Shown here: positions 47,157 through 61,523 of the stretch, one piece after another
Position numbering within the stretch: the first letter of the stretch is position 1
Layout: every line of letters begins with the position of its first letter
Origin: Neodiprion pinetum
Lineage: Eukaryota > Arthropoda > Insecta > Hymenoptera > Diprionidae
DNA: 64,000 nucleotides
Reading direction: 5' to 3'
Assembly (NCBI RefSeq): GCF_021155775.2
Contig: NC_060234.1
Span: forward strand, 28,266,026-28,330,025
Notes under the pieces: model-generated
The model's input: the letters and a program-made list of their open reading frames with translations, nothing else
Database searches by the model: none
Told to the model about the DNA's origin: nothing
Position numbers and translations under genes: made by a program

Positions 47157-50100
47157 ATGCGCCCGAAATTCCCAGAGTGACGATCTCTGCAGCCTCAATT
47201 TCGCCACCAGAGGTTAATTTACGTCTCACCTTTCCGTCCTGAGGCGGTTAGTATAAGGCGCAGGTATACGTATAACGGCGTATCCTGGATCCCGATGTAG
47301 GTCCGTGCAGCGAGTAGCAATCTAGCCTTGGACGGAGGTAAAAGTTAAACCCGAAGGGTGGAAACGCCTAATAAAATACGCCGATTTAACATTAAGTAGC
47401 CAATCGCGGCGGACCAGCACCCTGATGTATTCTATGGGCGAAGGGTTTGATGGGGATCTACGTTGATTGACTGGCGCATTACAAGGGTCCGCGTAGGTGC
47501 TACCAAATTATTAAGGGTGACCTCCCACCCTTCGGTTATACCAGTTGAATCGTAGGGCCGCGTATTGCGCCGTCTGAGTGCAACGGCTTCTTCGGGGTGT
47601 CCCGTGATTCGCGGTCCGTGAAAAATGAGGACTGCGGTAACTCGGGGAGTTTCTGCTTGTGGTTGTCGAAAAGTCCTCGACTATTCGCATTTTTTACCAT
47701 CACCGGAAAATTTATTTCATTATAGAATACGTTAAAATACTGCAAACCTAAGAAAATTATAACGCAGTAGGACTATTCACTGAAACTTCATCAGAACAAT
47801 TTAGACTTTGACATTTTTCTCGGAAATTTGTATTTACAAACTATAGGTAAGTAAAAACATTTCATTCCTATACGTTAATCGTCTGCGCGTTTCTTTTAGT
47901 TACGTAAAAACGCCAATTAACGCTTTTTTCACATCAGGCTTTTCTCCTCTAATCTTTTAGTGTCGAAATTTTTTATCCCACTCGTACAGCTAAAATAGTA
48001 TTGATAATAAAAACTGCGGAGCCACTCTGCGCTGTTATGGTATGGTTACGCAGCGACAAATCTCCTACAGTTTTCGCACTACGAAGTGGTGAAAAAAGTT
48101 ATTTATATCGTGTATCTTTATTTTCCTTTTTTTATTCACCTTTTTTTTCTCTTGTCTCTATTATCTCCGTGGCTCCTGATATTTCGGTAAAATAACAGGG
48201 GCCAGAACGAGGCTACGTAACGCCTTTTATAACCCTCCAGATAACGCTTTATATTTACGCTGTTACCCTTTTTTTTTTCTTGGCGTTGAAAAAAATCGAA
48301 TCACGTGTCCGCATCGATGAATTAATTATTTCAGCGTACATATATCGTGTGAAAAAATATACCGATATTACACACACGATGTGAAGTAGGAATCAATTTT
48401 CACATTTCCTTCGCTATTCTTGGTGCGGTGTGCAGCAGTATTTCTGGGTCTGATTCTTATACTGGACTGTATACGGAATTATGCATATGATTGTGAGGTT
48501 TTTACCAACTGGAAGTAAAACGACACCCCCGAGTCGTGGGTATTTTTATCTAGGTATAATTCTACGCGAGCGCCGTCGAAGTAGTTATTACAGGTCAGCT
48601 GCTTGTACATGCGAAATCACTGGAGAAAACTGCTGCACACCGAATGTATGAATACAACGTGCGGTATAATACTCTGGAGAAGAGTGGTTTCTCGATTATA
48701 GCGATACGAATGTAAATTGTATACGCCGATGTGATATGTTCGTTACTTTTAAGGAATGAACCACGAGCTACCGGGGAAAAGCGATATGCACAAGATAAGT
48801 AAGTATAACTGAGTTTGTGCAGTCGTGTAAATTATAAATTAAAATATAAAAGTCTACATACGCGTAAAGTATATAATGATAAACTTCATTTGTCGTCGTA
48901 TATATTCACGATCTGTTCATCTTGAACGGGGATCAAAGAAATGAGGGGTACTTTACAATCACTAGAAATTGTGTTAATTCTTTCATACGGTAGTTGCGCG
49001 TCTCGAAAATATTGTCAAAGCCGAGGTTATTGCAAGCTAAGCTTATACTTTAATTTTCTTACTTCTCGTCTTTTTATTTCTATCCTTTCTTCTTCGCGAA
49101 GAGACGCGAAGTTAACTGACAGAGAAACGTAGAAAGTCTCGCGTAAAGTTCCGTGGAAAACTTGTATAAGTTTTTAGATCCCGCGGGCAGTAGTTGCCAG
49201 TTCTCTGAAACTTCAAAGACGTCCGGGACGTTAGATTTTAAGTTTCTCTACTCTAAAACGAACGGTGAACGCCGAATTATATAGTTTCGCATATTATTAA
49301 GATAAATATTATAATTTTCATATGGAAGGAAAACGCGTGACGGATAAGCGTTATCGTATAGTTAGTTGTACAGAAGATGGATTCTCTGTATAATGGACGT
49401 GTAAAATCACGAAGGATATTAATATAACACATAAGCGATATTAAACCTACGTTTATCGTCGATGGACTTATGTAGTATTTATAATACGTACCAAGACCGC
49501 AAGTTTTATAATAACTAACGTAAAATGAGATCGGAGTCCGTTGTAAGGTGGAACTTTTCAACAGCTAACAATAAGCTGGTTCAACTTAAAAGTTGACTTA
49601 ACATTTCCAGTGGAGTTAGTTGCGGTTCAATTTTACAGTAACTGCTATTTTCTCCCACTTATTTTATTCCCTTAACGTCCCAACTGCAACGGTAAGTCCG
49701 AAAGGAAGGACCCGAGAAACTAGCGAAGCTACGAGCAGAGAAAGTAAGAAGAAAACGAGACACAAACGCGCGCTGGATTCTTCAGCTGGTATTCCGTAGC
49801 TTCTGATAAATCTAGAAAATGATCTCTTGAACATAATCATAAATTTTAGTTAAAAAGGTTGCATACAGATCTTGAATGACTAGAGTCAGCGATTTGTGAA
49901 ATGAGATCTAACGAAATTTGAAAGTTAAAAGCTAGAAGATATAATGTTTGTAGCCTTTTCGTAGACTGGAATTATTTTGAAAAACTTGTGTTTCGTTGTG
50001 TTTTTCACGTTTCATCATATTTCCCAGTTAATTACCGTTTGCAGTAATGAAAACTCCATTTTCTGATAATAAAATATGAAAAGCTCGAAGGCCGTCGTCG

Positions 50101-53100
50101 ATTTTGCCAGATGCTTGTATCCTGATCCGCATCAAGCACGTATCTCAACATGTGCGAGGAGCCGAAAATTTCGGTTAATGTACGCGGGGCAATACAAATT
50201 AATTAATTAGGAATTCCGGTCTGTCCTCCACTGACATCGAGCAATTAATTATTTATTCCGGAATCATTTGTCAAATAACATACTGCATGCGCTTGACTTT
50301 GATTCGGTTAATTTGAAAGGTAAACCAACTCTTGGCCAATGCACATATGTATACTCTACACGTATACAAATATACAATTTTCTCATTACAGGCAACAACT
50401 GTATATCCCACCTGCCTCTCGATCGGAAAGTGCGTGCACAAATCATTATACAATGATACCCGACAGAATGAATTCTGACTCTGTAGAAATTGACGGGCTG
50501 GTGTGATTTCATCTAAATGTATATGGCGATGGATTTTTTCACCTTTATAATTATTATATCCATTTATATATAATGTAGAGCGACAAGGGAAAAATATCTC
50601 GTGTCACCTCATCAAAGAAAATATTTCCGAAACTGGTGGCTTGAAACGTGGAAGAAGTAATTACATGTATTCCATATTACAACGAAGGCAAGTTTTTCTC
50701 CAGCAAACTTGAGCTCCGATTAAATTATGGAACCTGATCATCGCCCAGCCGCTGTTGTATAACTTTGAAGAAATTAGCAGCATCTCTTTCAGACCGCAGC
50801 CAGCTTCACACGCGTGTATTAATGGAATCCCATTTTCTCCGGTTGGCAATAAAGTTACGTTTCCGCACCGATATCGTTTTGTTTGCGACAACGTAAAATG
50901 TGTAAAGTACTAATCCACGGAGTGGCAACATGAGCCAGCGAATATTAGAGATAGATTAATCGTAAGTAGCGCGATCAATCTAATCAGCATCAGCAGAGTC
51001 GAGGAGAGGAGAAGATCTCCAAGACGCTTTGACTCATTCTGATGACGCCGCAGCTGCCAGCGAATTGAAACGTTTCAGTTTTTCTTTTACGTAACTGCCA
51101 AGTCTTCCTCTCGCTATCGAAAACGGATTATGGCGCTGCACTCGGGTCGTGATTCTCTAAGAATAACTCACCGTCTTCCACGGTTCATCGTCAGATGTAT
51201 TACGACTTTCCGTTCGCCTTCCGTTATCCTCTACTTTCACGGTGCCATTATCCTGTTAGTTGTAGAAGTCGTTCTGTAATTCGGTAATAATACCTTGTAA
51301 CATTATTTTAACATAGCTACAGATTTTGAATTATAAATATTAACTCGTCGGAACTACACCGCGAGAAATTTGTAGCTGTGGTTACTGTACGTAATCATTA
51401 ACTAATTTCGTTATAGATATAAAATTGAGATTGAATTTTCGTTTTTTGCTCTAGCCGGAACATCTAGTGTACATTACTATTCATTTTGTTCACGATTACT
51501 TTTACTATGTTTTCTCGAAACTTCTAGGATAATTTGATGTTGATTTCAAGTTTTTACTCGGTTGAATTTTTTATTTTTTTGTTCGCAATTACCAACGATA
51601 TTCAAACCGTAATTATAACGCTCACTTCATTACAATTTTCTACCAACTGTGGCAAGCGAAAGTTTTCTCATTGGCAGTATAGAAATTTCGACAGCTAATA
51701 TGCCCGGACCGCGGTTCATGGTGACAATTACGCTCGATCCTAAACGATGAGTGCTGAGTGACCGCAGCTCGACGTTCGCAGAATGACGGAGGATAATCAA
51801 ATTTCCATTCAAACAACGAGATTTTCAGAGATTGTTCAACACCGAATACCCCAGGAACGCCGAACATTCCAAATACACTTTGCCGATTATTACATCCCTA
51901 TCGGAATCCGAAATTGGGTGGGCACGGCTACGCAATATGGCGGCAATCAGGTTCGCCGTTAAATTGTAGGGATATTGTAACGACGCAGAGTAATTCCAGA
52001 AAGCTGTCACCCTTCGAATCTGGCGCACCAAAGCAATACGAAGAAGAACATGCGACGGAAACCCGTTTTTACACGCAAATACTGTAATTTAATATCTTAT
52101 GACGGTATCTTACGATATTTTTCATACAACGGCTTGCAACGTAGAAAAAATATTTTAAGGTAGTAAATCACCTCACCTATAATAATATATTAACTTCGGC
52201 GAATTTAGGGAGAACAATCGCACGTCCGATCCTTTTTGGATGGAAGAAAATATAAAAACTTTTGCAATATAAAGTTGGACTATCAACGTACGAGACTGTT
52301 GAGGGTAGGTGGGTAGGTTCGAGGTGGTCAGTGGCCATTCTCTCCCTTTCCCCATTTCAACTCTCGCTTCCCCTTTCGCCGGCGCCTAACGCCGTTCTGA
52401 AAGGCATTATTCCGGGATAATAGGAAATAAATAGCTTCTGCACGTAGACCTGTAATCCAAGGAAAACAGCGCTATGCCGCACCACCGTTTACGCCGCTTT
52501 TTGATCTAGTTTGTCGATTACAGATTTTAAATACCGCGAGAATTCCTGGAATTTCATAAATTTCATTAACAGCGCGGATCAACGATTTTGTTTAATGATT
52601 TCACGATAAATTTTTATTTGCAATTGATGCTTGTGCCGTTTTTATTTATTCGACTCCCAAAGCTTCTCTCGTTCAATCTGTAGAAGATTTTACAGGATGT
52701 GTTCAATTAATAAGTCGGTCTGAATAATTGGCGATGAAGTTGCACATTTTTAAGCGCGTGGAAACACCTCGGGCACAATCGGTTCGTTGAAAATATATTA
52801 TGAAACTTACGAATGTGAAAACTATGAAAGTAACTACCTAGAAAAATTCTTCTCCTGTTTCAAAATCTTGCCTGCAGGTTAAAGAGTGGTAAAAATAATT
52901 GCTTTACCAGTTACATCAATCCTCGTTGCCGAGGATAATACATAATTCATTAACGTACATTGATCCTCGCATCGTAAAAGTTAAAATGAACGTGAAAAAT
53001 AAAAAAATACGGTAGTAAAGTGAAATTTTTTAAGATTTTTATAAGTGATGGAAAAGAAAAAACACTTTTCGAGCTCGCAGAAAAAAAAAAACGAATTGAA

Positions 53101-56100
53101 ATAGTGAAATAGTTCGAATAATGCACGAACAAATGTCTCATTTTTTATTTTATTTTCATTATACTTGGCGCAGGACATTGCAAAGCCATTTGATAAATCC
53201 AACAGCGTGGATTGTAGAGTAATATTATCCTCGTTGCATGACGTATGGATACGAATATGAAATAATGAGAGGTGAAGAAACGAAGCTGAATTATAAAAAA
53301 AATTTTGCAACGGCAATGCAGCGTTTGTAATAATTTATTATACCAAGTATTCTCAGGTATTTTTAATTTTCACATCGACTTTAAAATGTTTTGTCTCTCC
53401 TTTTATCCCGCCAGTGATTTAATTAGCCGCACTTTGAATATTTCTGCAAGAGTTCGTCATGGTTTCCATTGATCATTCGTGCCTGCGTATAATGAGTTAT
53501 ACGGCTGTAGTACCTAACCTGGATCTATGTACGTATACATTACACCTACCTATGTTCCCTCCGCGTGCAAAACCGGAGTATACATAAAACGCCCAGGCAT
53601 GCAGCCATGTATTAATTAGTGAGTACATAATGTACACGTGCGTGAAGAGCTGCTTTACACCCAAAGTTGAAACTCGTCTCTAGCCAGATTACAAGCCTTT
53701 TGTCGGGGATTCGACATCGGAGAAATGATTTTCAACACCATGACTGTTGCTTTTGGGGAGATATAGTTTTAATGGTTTTTTTTTTCCATTCTACTTTCAA
53801 GCCTTCTATTTTCACCAAAACTAGTAGTTACTTCCATACCTTCATACAATATACCGTATAGAGGAAATTTATATCTGGTTATACCCAAAAATCGTCGGGT
53901 TGGAAACGATCCTGTTATAGACCCGAAATTCTTGCACTTGAACGGCGCAACCTTTTGGTATTCGAGTCTATTATACAAGCGTCTCGTGTTTCTGACAGAA
54001 GTTCAAAATAGCATCTCCAAGGTAGGTATCGAAGGTTTCATATGGCGGGATCAGGGGCGACAAAACTATTTCAGCAGTGCCCAAGTATCTGATTTATTCC
54101 TGTGATACTCGATCTCACCACGGTCCAAATTTCGGAGAATCCGCATTCACCAAGCTGTTCTAGTAACATGATGTAGGTATAAGACAATTCGACGATATAC
54201 TATTGTGTGTTCGTATACATATACACAATAACTGGTTAGCGATAGGGTAAATTAAAATTTGGTCAAACAATATCTCGAAATGATAAAACGTGTTTACAAT
54301 TTACAGGTTTGACTAAATATAATTCATTATTAGTTCGACTTAGTATACCTAATGTCTGACGATATTCCCCTGAGTTGAAAAAAAAATTATTGTATCGCGA
54401 ATTTCAGTTGAAAAAACTGTATCGTTGACAAATTTTGAGGCATCGGTTTATCGTATAACTGCTTACAATTAGCGTAACAACTATATGGTTCTCAATACTT
54501 CACTTTCCGGTTATCGCAAGAAGATTGAATCCGTTATTTTAGTGAAGTATAATTTTGAATCGTGTGAGGTCTTATGAGCATCAATTTATCGTGGCATCGA
54601 CATCCAAAATATTGAGCGACTGTAATATAAAAAATGAAAGAATAATCAGATACGAGATTTTTTGTACGGTTCAAAGAGTGTATTGTACAGTAACCGCAAT
54701 CAGAAATCGCTCTCGATTTTGAAACACGCCGAATTTTCTCGTGTTCTCTCGGCTCAGTGGCGATAAAAAAAAAAATGCCCATTGTAAAACGCGAAATTCT
54801 AAAGCTGCTAACAGGCGATGAAAGTTCGACGGGTTTTGGTGCTAAATTTGATAACACAAAGTGGACGAGGTGGCGGTTTTGCGAGTCCCGAATGTCGCGC
54901 GAGAGAAAGATAATGGCGTATGTATGTGTACGTATGTTTAATTTCAACGATATACATTTAACTAGATTCGAATTAGAGGGATGAGAGAAAAGTTTTCGTC
55001 GGGTTGCGTGCGTAATGGCATGCGGTCCGGTTTCGGGGTGCAGGGAATTCGCGGTGTCGACCGCTGGGATCGTGTTCGCTCGATCATATTAATAATTTCC
55101 TGAAAACCAGCCCACGGCTTACCGGACAATGCGTCTAAGTCATTAGCGAGGGAAAATGTGTAACGCGCCCGCGGCAGATCCCATAAACTCGAGTTATACG
55201 CTTTTCTACATGTTCACCCAAGGTCTATATCTCGTTGGTACTTACATATTTTGATTCGAGACTTCACTTTTAAGAAACATTCTTTTTTTTCACATAGTTT
55301 TCACCACCCTTGTATCAGGTATTTCAAACACTTTGCATACAAAATTGGAAAGAACTCGGTCGTAGTTCAGCATTTATTTATTTTTTTTTTTATTTTACTT
55401 TGGTCAATGTCTCGCGAGGTAGTGTTAAATAGTGATGGAAAAGAATGACGTGGGATTATTGACACGGACAAAGTGTCAGCGTAATTTTTAACTAATTCAA
55501 ATTTCTCGAGCTTCCGTGAAACGGCAAAAGCACACAAAATATAAATCACCTCTACCGTAGGCGCAATGCACCACGGTGGAATTTGCTGCACACTAAACGT
55601 GACCAGATTATCGGCTGATATTTTGTTTGCTACACTCGTTCAGCGATAAAACAAAATTCATTCATTTGCGGCAGTAACAGATTTTTTCAGCAGCTAATAA
55701 GACAGAGAGTTACGTTTCCAAATAAATTGTCGGTGTAATTATGTGAATAATCAAAAAGACTGCTGGATGATGACTGAATTTTCGAAACGACTGTCAGCCG
55801 TCATTTCCGCCCTGCAGTTTTGACTAGAATATACGTAGGTACATGTATTTAACATTGGCAGGCTAATTTGGAAAAGTTTTCCTGGGCACCGGCAGGTCTT
55901 AGCACGTCAGTGAAAAATATCGAAGAAGTGGTAGATTCTTGTGCAAATAAGGATAGAGTAAATAGCCATGCATCCTTTTGTTGAAGATTAAGCTTATAGA
56001 AGTGGAACGGCGGATATTAAAAAGTTTAAATTGCTCCTCGGTGTTCAGTGAAAAATACATTCTGGCAGTATTAAACTTTGCCTGCGCATTTCAATTGAAA

Positions 56101-59100
56101 CGCTTACCTCTGAAATGTACAGAAAAAAAGTAGAATAAAATAATAGCGAAGTAGAACACTTTTTTTTTTACTCCAAACTATCCGAAAGTATTAAAGGGAG
56201 GCACGTATGGGTTTCATAATTTTACATTTATTCGTTAGAACGTTTCGTTCGGAAGATACAATTTTTTGTTCTCCCACTTGAAAGACTTGTTGCTTCGACG
56301 GTAAATGACTGACTCGCAATAATCAAAACAATTAATACTAATGCAAGATTAGCCTCGAAACTTGTCACGTTTTATATCTAAAAAAATCCAGGATGACACT
56401 TCATTATTCTGACGATGTTAAAGTTTCCGATTGCCGGTGTAAAATTCTGTCAGATTAATAAAAAATCATCAACATTCCGGACGTAAAGTGTAATTAAATT
56501 CAATGCAAGCAATTCAATGATTGCACAAATTATTTCCAAAGGATCGGTGTATAGATACAATCAATTACGATTGTACGTGTGTTTGAAGTAGTCGCGTGTC
56601 TGGGAAACCGTCTCAAAGAAGCACTCAATTTCTATGCGTAGTATATGCACTCTCGTTTCCATATTTATACATGTCACGAGTGTAACGTATACGTATAACA
56701 CGAACTTTGCGAAAAAGTAGAAGAAATTTAATATACAAGGTTGAATAAGAAGAGGGACATGGATAGAAATAAGAAAAAGAAGAACAAGAATAAGCAGAAG
56801 AATTTACCGAAGTCAAATAGTCGTCCAAGAACAAGTGGCGGATACGTACCTATAGCAATGCTATACGTAGATACTTGGCGCATATAAAAGACATTGCGAC
56901 ACTCGAGAGAAACCAGCGAACGTGCAACGCGCATATGTGTTTGTCTCGTAGCTACATAAATATATGCAACACTCGCGCACACGCGGGATATCGTAGTGTG
57001 GGTGTAATACACAAGGTTTCCATCCTGCAGAAGCGGGAGAGAATTGGATAGGCGTTTGAATCGAACAGCGCAAAAGAAGCATATCTCGAGTTGTTGGGTG
57101 TGGCGAAAAACGAAGAACCTTTCTCGACGCAGGTCGGAATCGTATGGAATTGTCCGTAAATCATCTCCGTCGCCGTCATCGTAGCTTCGATGCCTGAGAA
57201 TTATCGACGCAGGAACGAGGTTGAAAGTACGAGAAGTAGTTGGAATGCAGGAGGGTGGATCAAAGTTTCTTCAAAGCTCCTAATTAGGGCCCCGCGTCGT
57301 CTACTTTGAGCTTCGCGCCCACACAAGAGTCTCGGCAGGCTCCTCGGTGGACTTGCGAACACGTTATTCACCCACGTTCACCCTTCGCACACACCTTGAG
57401 TGTAAAAATTGACGGACGTATGTGAAAAATACGTGCCCGGAGACCGAATAACCCACGGGGTATATCAAGGGTTGCGGTGCGGCGGTTTGGCGCTGGAATT
57501 TTTTAATATCACCGGCCGAAGTTACTATCCTTTTAGTTTTCACGTAAAATACGTACAACAGCATCGAAACAATCACACCATGTGTATAATCAACGCTGCA
57601 CAGTAAAGCTTGCAGAGGAAAATGTGGGGATTTTGGTTTTAGCTTTACACGAGTAAGCTTGCAAATTGCGGTTGTGGGTTTTTATTGGAATACAATCCGG
57701 ATGTACGATGATTACACTCGTAGTGTACACGGACTGGATTTGTAACAACAACTGTCCTGACGAATGTTTGCGGACCAGAAAAGATGCTTTACGGAATTCG
57801 TCATTGAGGTGTTAATTACTGATGTGATCCCATGTTATCCTTGAAATTCCTATAATCTGTGTAATTTTTAATGTTCTCTTTTTAATTTTTCTGATAGCAA
57901 TCTTTTTGTAATCCATGCAAGTTTTGTAATCCTTGCAATACTTGCAATCAAAGCAAACCTATTCCGAACCCATATAATATCTGTAATCAGCTTGTGATTC
58001 TTCCTTATCGTAATCAGTGTACCAAGTCCGGCACAACCGATAAGCTTCGTTAAATTTGAACATCGATAAACGCTTGTACGGCAAGTACACGTGTAGCGTC
58101 GAACAATTGATTGGACGTTCGCTAAATCCACCGAAGCAGGAGGATCCTTAAATATAAGATTCGTTATAAATTACGCACAATATCAAAGGCGCAAGTCCGC
58201 TCGATTCCTCGAGTGTTGTGAATGGTTAGGTTTGTTTTCCTTAGCCGTGCGAAGGGAGGACAGCAAAGAAGAGAAGGCAGCGAGGCGGCGACGAGGCTTA
58301 CGTGGGTGGGCAAAGCGAGCTTGCGCCTCTAATTACGGACAAAACCGCAACCTCAACGCCTCTGAACCGAGGGAATCTCTTGGACAATCCCTTAGGCGGA
58401 AGTTACGTCGCAGTTCCGACAAATACGGCCTTATACAATTACCCTGGCAAACTTGTACTTACTTAGGTACAACCACTAGGGATCCCGAAGCTCATTCAAG
58501 CGCGAGAAGAAGGAAAGAGAGAAAGAGCTTGTGTACGTCGCGCAAGACCATAAATTACCAGCAAACGATCCGATGCGCAAAGTTTCTTCAACGAGAGAAG
58601 CAGATTTGTACGACGTTCTTTCGACACACTCTCTGGTCAAAATAAAGAGACCCATTTGTCGGCGTTTCATCGAATGGGCATTTTTGGGTAGAAAGAAATT
58701 TTCGTAAACTTAATTCCGATATGTTTTCAAAAGTTATCAAATTTTTTTTTTACAATATTCTAACGCCCGACGTTTTTGTTTCAACTACCTCACGTTTTCT
58801 AATGACGTGTTACCCCCAAACGAAAATATTTAGATATCCAAAAAAAAAAAAAGGCGAGGTGATATTTAAATCTATAACCTAACGATAAGTATGATTAATT
58901 ATTCGTAGGTGTGCAGCACGTTTGAATCGAATAAAAAAAGAAGACTGTCATTCAGCATATTTTTTTAACGATTAATTACTGAAAACTGATAACCAACAAT
59001 TGTTAGCGCGATTACAACTTTCGAACGCATTTTTCAACGGAGGAATAATTCGTCGCCAAGTTCCACGAACAACTCTGTAAGTATTAACTTCTCTTTTGTT

Positions 59101-59968
59101 GAAATTGATTGCCCGACGACAGACAACATTCTCCCTTCTTCAACCCTCGAGAAACAGAGTTAAAACTTTTCACCCAACATATAAACTCCGTATTCACTCA
59201 GGATCTTAGCATTCTTAAAGCCAGCGATGTAGACAGGAAGTAGCTTTCTGGCTTCTACAGATGTTCCCAATTCTCAAAATAATCGTACATCCCGCATGAC
59301 GTAAAAACACGACTTCGCAATTTGATATAAAGAACGGGATTATAGTTTCACGAAAGAATATTTTTATTTCTCACATACACCTTGCATAAAGTAGAATATT
59401 AAAAAATAATGAGATCGTATGAATTCTTTCTCGTTAAAAATTAATGACAATCGCACGAAATTTATATGCAATTAAATTTCACTATTTGATACGTACCTAA
59501 ATTAACGAAAAACTGTCCAAATATTTCCTTCACCAGCTTCTGAATCATGGAACGAAAAAACAATAAAAAAAATCGTCGTACAAAGAGCACAATCGAAAGT
59601 ATTTACCGTCCGTAAAATTGTGTCTGCCACTGTGCGTGTGTGTAGGAGAAATGTGGAATATACGACTATTAGATACGTATCGAGTTTACGTGTAGCTCGG
59701 CAATAACAACAGCTCCAATTAGTAACGGCTCCGATTAGTATCGACCAATATGATACTCGAGAATTAATGCAAATAAACACAGGTATATTGCGTACATCGT
59801 CGATCCAGGGACCACCTAACAATGCGGAGGGAAACGGTGTCGGTAATATCCATCAGTTGAACAAACAAGTTTAGAAGTGGAATTGCGGATATTTCCACAA
59901 TACAGTAAAGGAGCGGCTCTCCATTGGTTAGTGCCACAGATATAACCAGACTACACGTCAGCGTTACG
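47157..59968. other. Long stretch without a recognisable gene
   Basis: About 12.8 kb. A GC-rich but stop-filled patch at 47220-47660 stands out. A second at 57240-57340 and a third at 58240-58520 are also GC-rich; the last is open for 137 codons on the plus strand but contains no ATG. Elsewhere it is AT-rich intergenic or intronic DNA. The 18-bp tandem duplication at 57.9 kb is listed separately. Confidence 0.5.
57904..57939. repeat. Tandem duplication of an 18-bp unit
   Basis: TTTTGTAATCCATGCAAG (57904-57921) is followed directly by TTTTGTAATCCTTGCAAT (57922-57939), with 16 of 18 positions identical. Looser TTGCAATC and TGTAATCAG echoes continue to about 58015, so this is probably a decayed minisatellite. 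Confidence 0.75.
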
Positions 59969-60445
59969 ATGCATAATGTACACCCTTCGGCGCCTATCCA
60001 TCAATCGATCCAAACGGCTTCAACCGTATGTGTAAGTCCGTATACACACAACAAACTCCACACGCAGGCACCAGTCGGCCGGTTTCTCTACTCTCCTACA
60101 AATTGCTTATGCATGAACGCTAACCGACGCATGTTAGAATTAACTGTTCGGATAGCCGGATCAAGGGATGCACGATTTTCCACAAAGGTTCTTACCGATG
60201 ATAACAGTCGAACAGTTAAAGGACCGGCCGAGATGATTCGGACAATTTACTCGGAGCAACTTCAAGATGAAACGCGGCAAAGGATTAGAACGAAGCAGTT
60301 CAAGTCCTGTGGTGTTCGGTACCCGATGATAGAGGTAACAGTCAAGTTTCGTACAAGTAACCAAGTTTTCCCGACTGACGTAGCGGAGGAACACAGTGCC
60401 CGATTAGTAATTAAGTTTGAGTCGATCAAGCAAGTGTCGAAATAG
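59969..60445 (+). CDS. Long ORF of unknown significance (158 residues)
   Basis: The first ATG in this frame is at 59969; the frame is open from 59924, but only from a TTG. The second half (about residues 52-158) reads like a soluble charged protein, for example GPAEMIRTIYSEQLQDETRQ, and stays open to a TAG at 60443-60445. It is one of the longest open frames in the AT-rich part of the window. I recognise no family, see no splice or poly(A) support, and the minus strand also has 77- and 92-codon frames here. It may be a chance ORF, a young gene or a domesticated fragment. Confidence 0.2.
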   Translation: MHNVHPSAPIHQSIQTASTVCVSPYTHNKLHTQAPVGRFLYSPTNCLCMNANRRMLELTVRIAGSRDARFSTKVLTDDNSRTVKGPAEMIRTIYSEQLQDETRQRIRTKQFKSCGVRYPMIEVTVKFRTSNQVFPTDVAEEHSARLVIKFESIKQVSK

Positions 60446-61238
60446 CGTAAGGTGACACGATGAAACTTCTGGGAATAAACTATATCGTCACAACGTGCCG
60501 GCACGTATAATTTTCGTGATAATAGAGCAATTTTATTCACAATAGAGAGCTTAGAACTGTCTGTCGTCGCGACTTTCGTTCACGACCTGGATCTGAAATT
60601 CCAGTTTGCATAATGGAGAACGAATCGACGGAGTGAGTGTCGACTGTATAATTCGCGACTAGACATGACATCAAGGGCCAATAGATCGTGAAAAAAAGTG
60701 ATCGTTAAGCTGTGGGAACGAGCATGAGCCGAAAGACCGATCTCTGTAAGAATTTTCGTAACGAGTCCAAGAGCCGCAGTCTATACCGGTAAATTTCTGT
60801 CAATTCTTCGGACTGAAAAATTTCGTTGAGTTTTCACTAAGAAATTCGAGCTCAGGGGAAAAACATCGTTCCGTTATGAGAAAGATGTGCGAGATTTTTA
60901 GTAATTTTCCATGCAGTCTCAGCAGCTACGTTAATCCAGCCTTTCCGACAGGGGCAGAGAATCCGACGATCGGGGATGCCGGGAAGAAAAAAAGATAATT
61001 GGGGGAAGGAGGGGGGAGGTTGACGTTTAAAAATGTGTCATCGCGAATGCTAAGCACGTTAGGCATTTATATTCGCGCTTATGGAACCCCTTATACCAGA
61101 GAGACAGGTGTTCGGGAGTTGACCTTATTCCTGCAGAGCAAAGGTACAGCAAGATCTTCTCTTGGGAATAACGCAAAACGTCAATATCAATAAATATTTA
61201 GTCACGTTCCAAATGTATAGCTGCTACGCGAGTTTGTG

Positions 61239-61254
61239 TATATATATATATATA
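61239..61254. repeat. (TA)8 microsatellite
   Basis: Eight uninterrupted TA units are visible in otherwise mixed sequence. Confidence 0.92.
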
Positions 61255-61503
61255 GTACTATAAGTACTTTCTGATCGATTCCAAGAGAGAAGACTCGTCG
61301 CACCCCGTGAGCCGTCAGATATATTCCACTCGCTTCCTCACCGTGAACAACTTTTTTCTCACCGACAGGATATATATCCTTTTTATGTTATGATTTTTTC
61401 ACCACTTTTACGTAACTGATTCAGCGCAAAGTTGTGTTCCTCGGTATATGTGTCTTTGACGCGTAGAAAAGTACGTGGGAATTACCGTGGCGTAATCTAT
61501 TTG

Positions 61504-61523
61504 TTTTTTTTTTTTTTTTTTTT
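61504..61523. repeat. Poly-T run (20 bases)
   Basis: An uninterrupted homopolymer followed by GCGCGCG. A similar 18-base T run lies at 62919-62936. Runs this long are prone to length errors in assemblies. Confidence 0.92.

Noticed and set aside
58232..58645. A 137-codon open frame on the plus strand
   Set aside because: It starts at TTG, lacks any ATG, is Arg-rich as expected from CG-rich DNA read in this frame, and has no recognised family.
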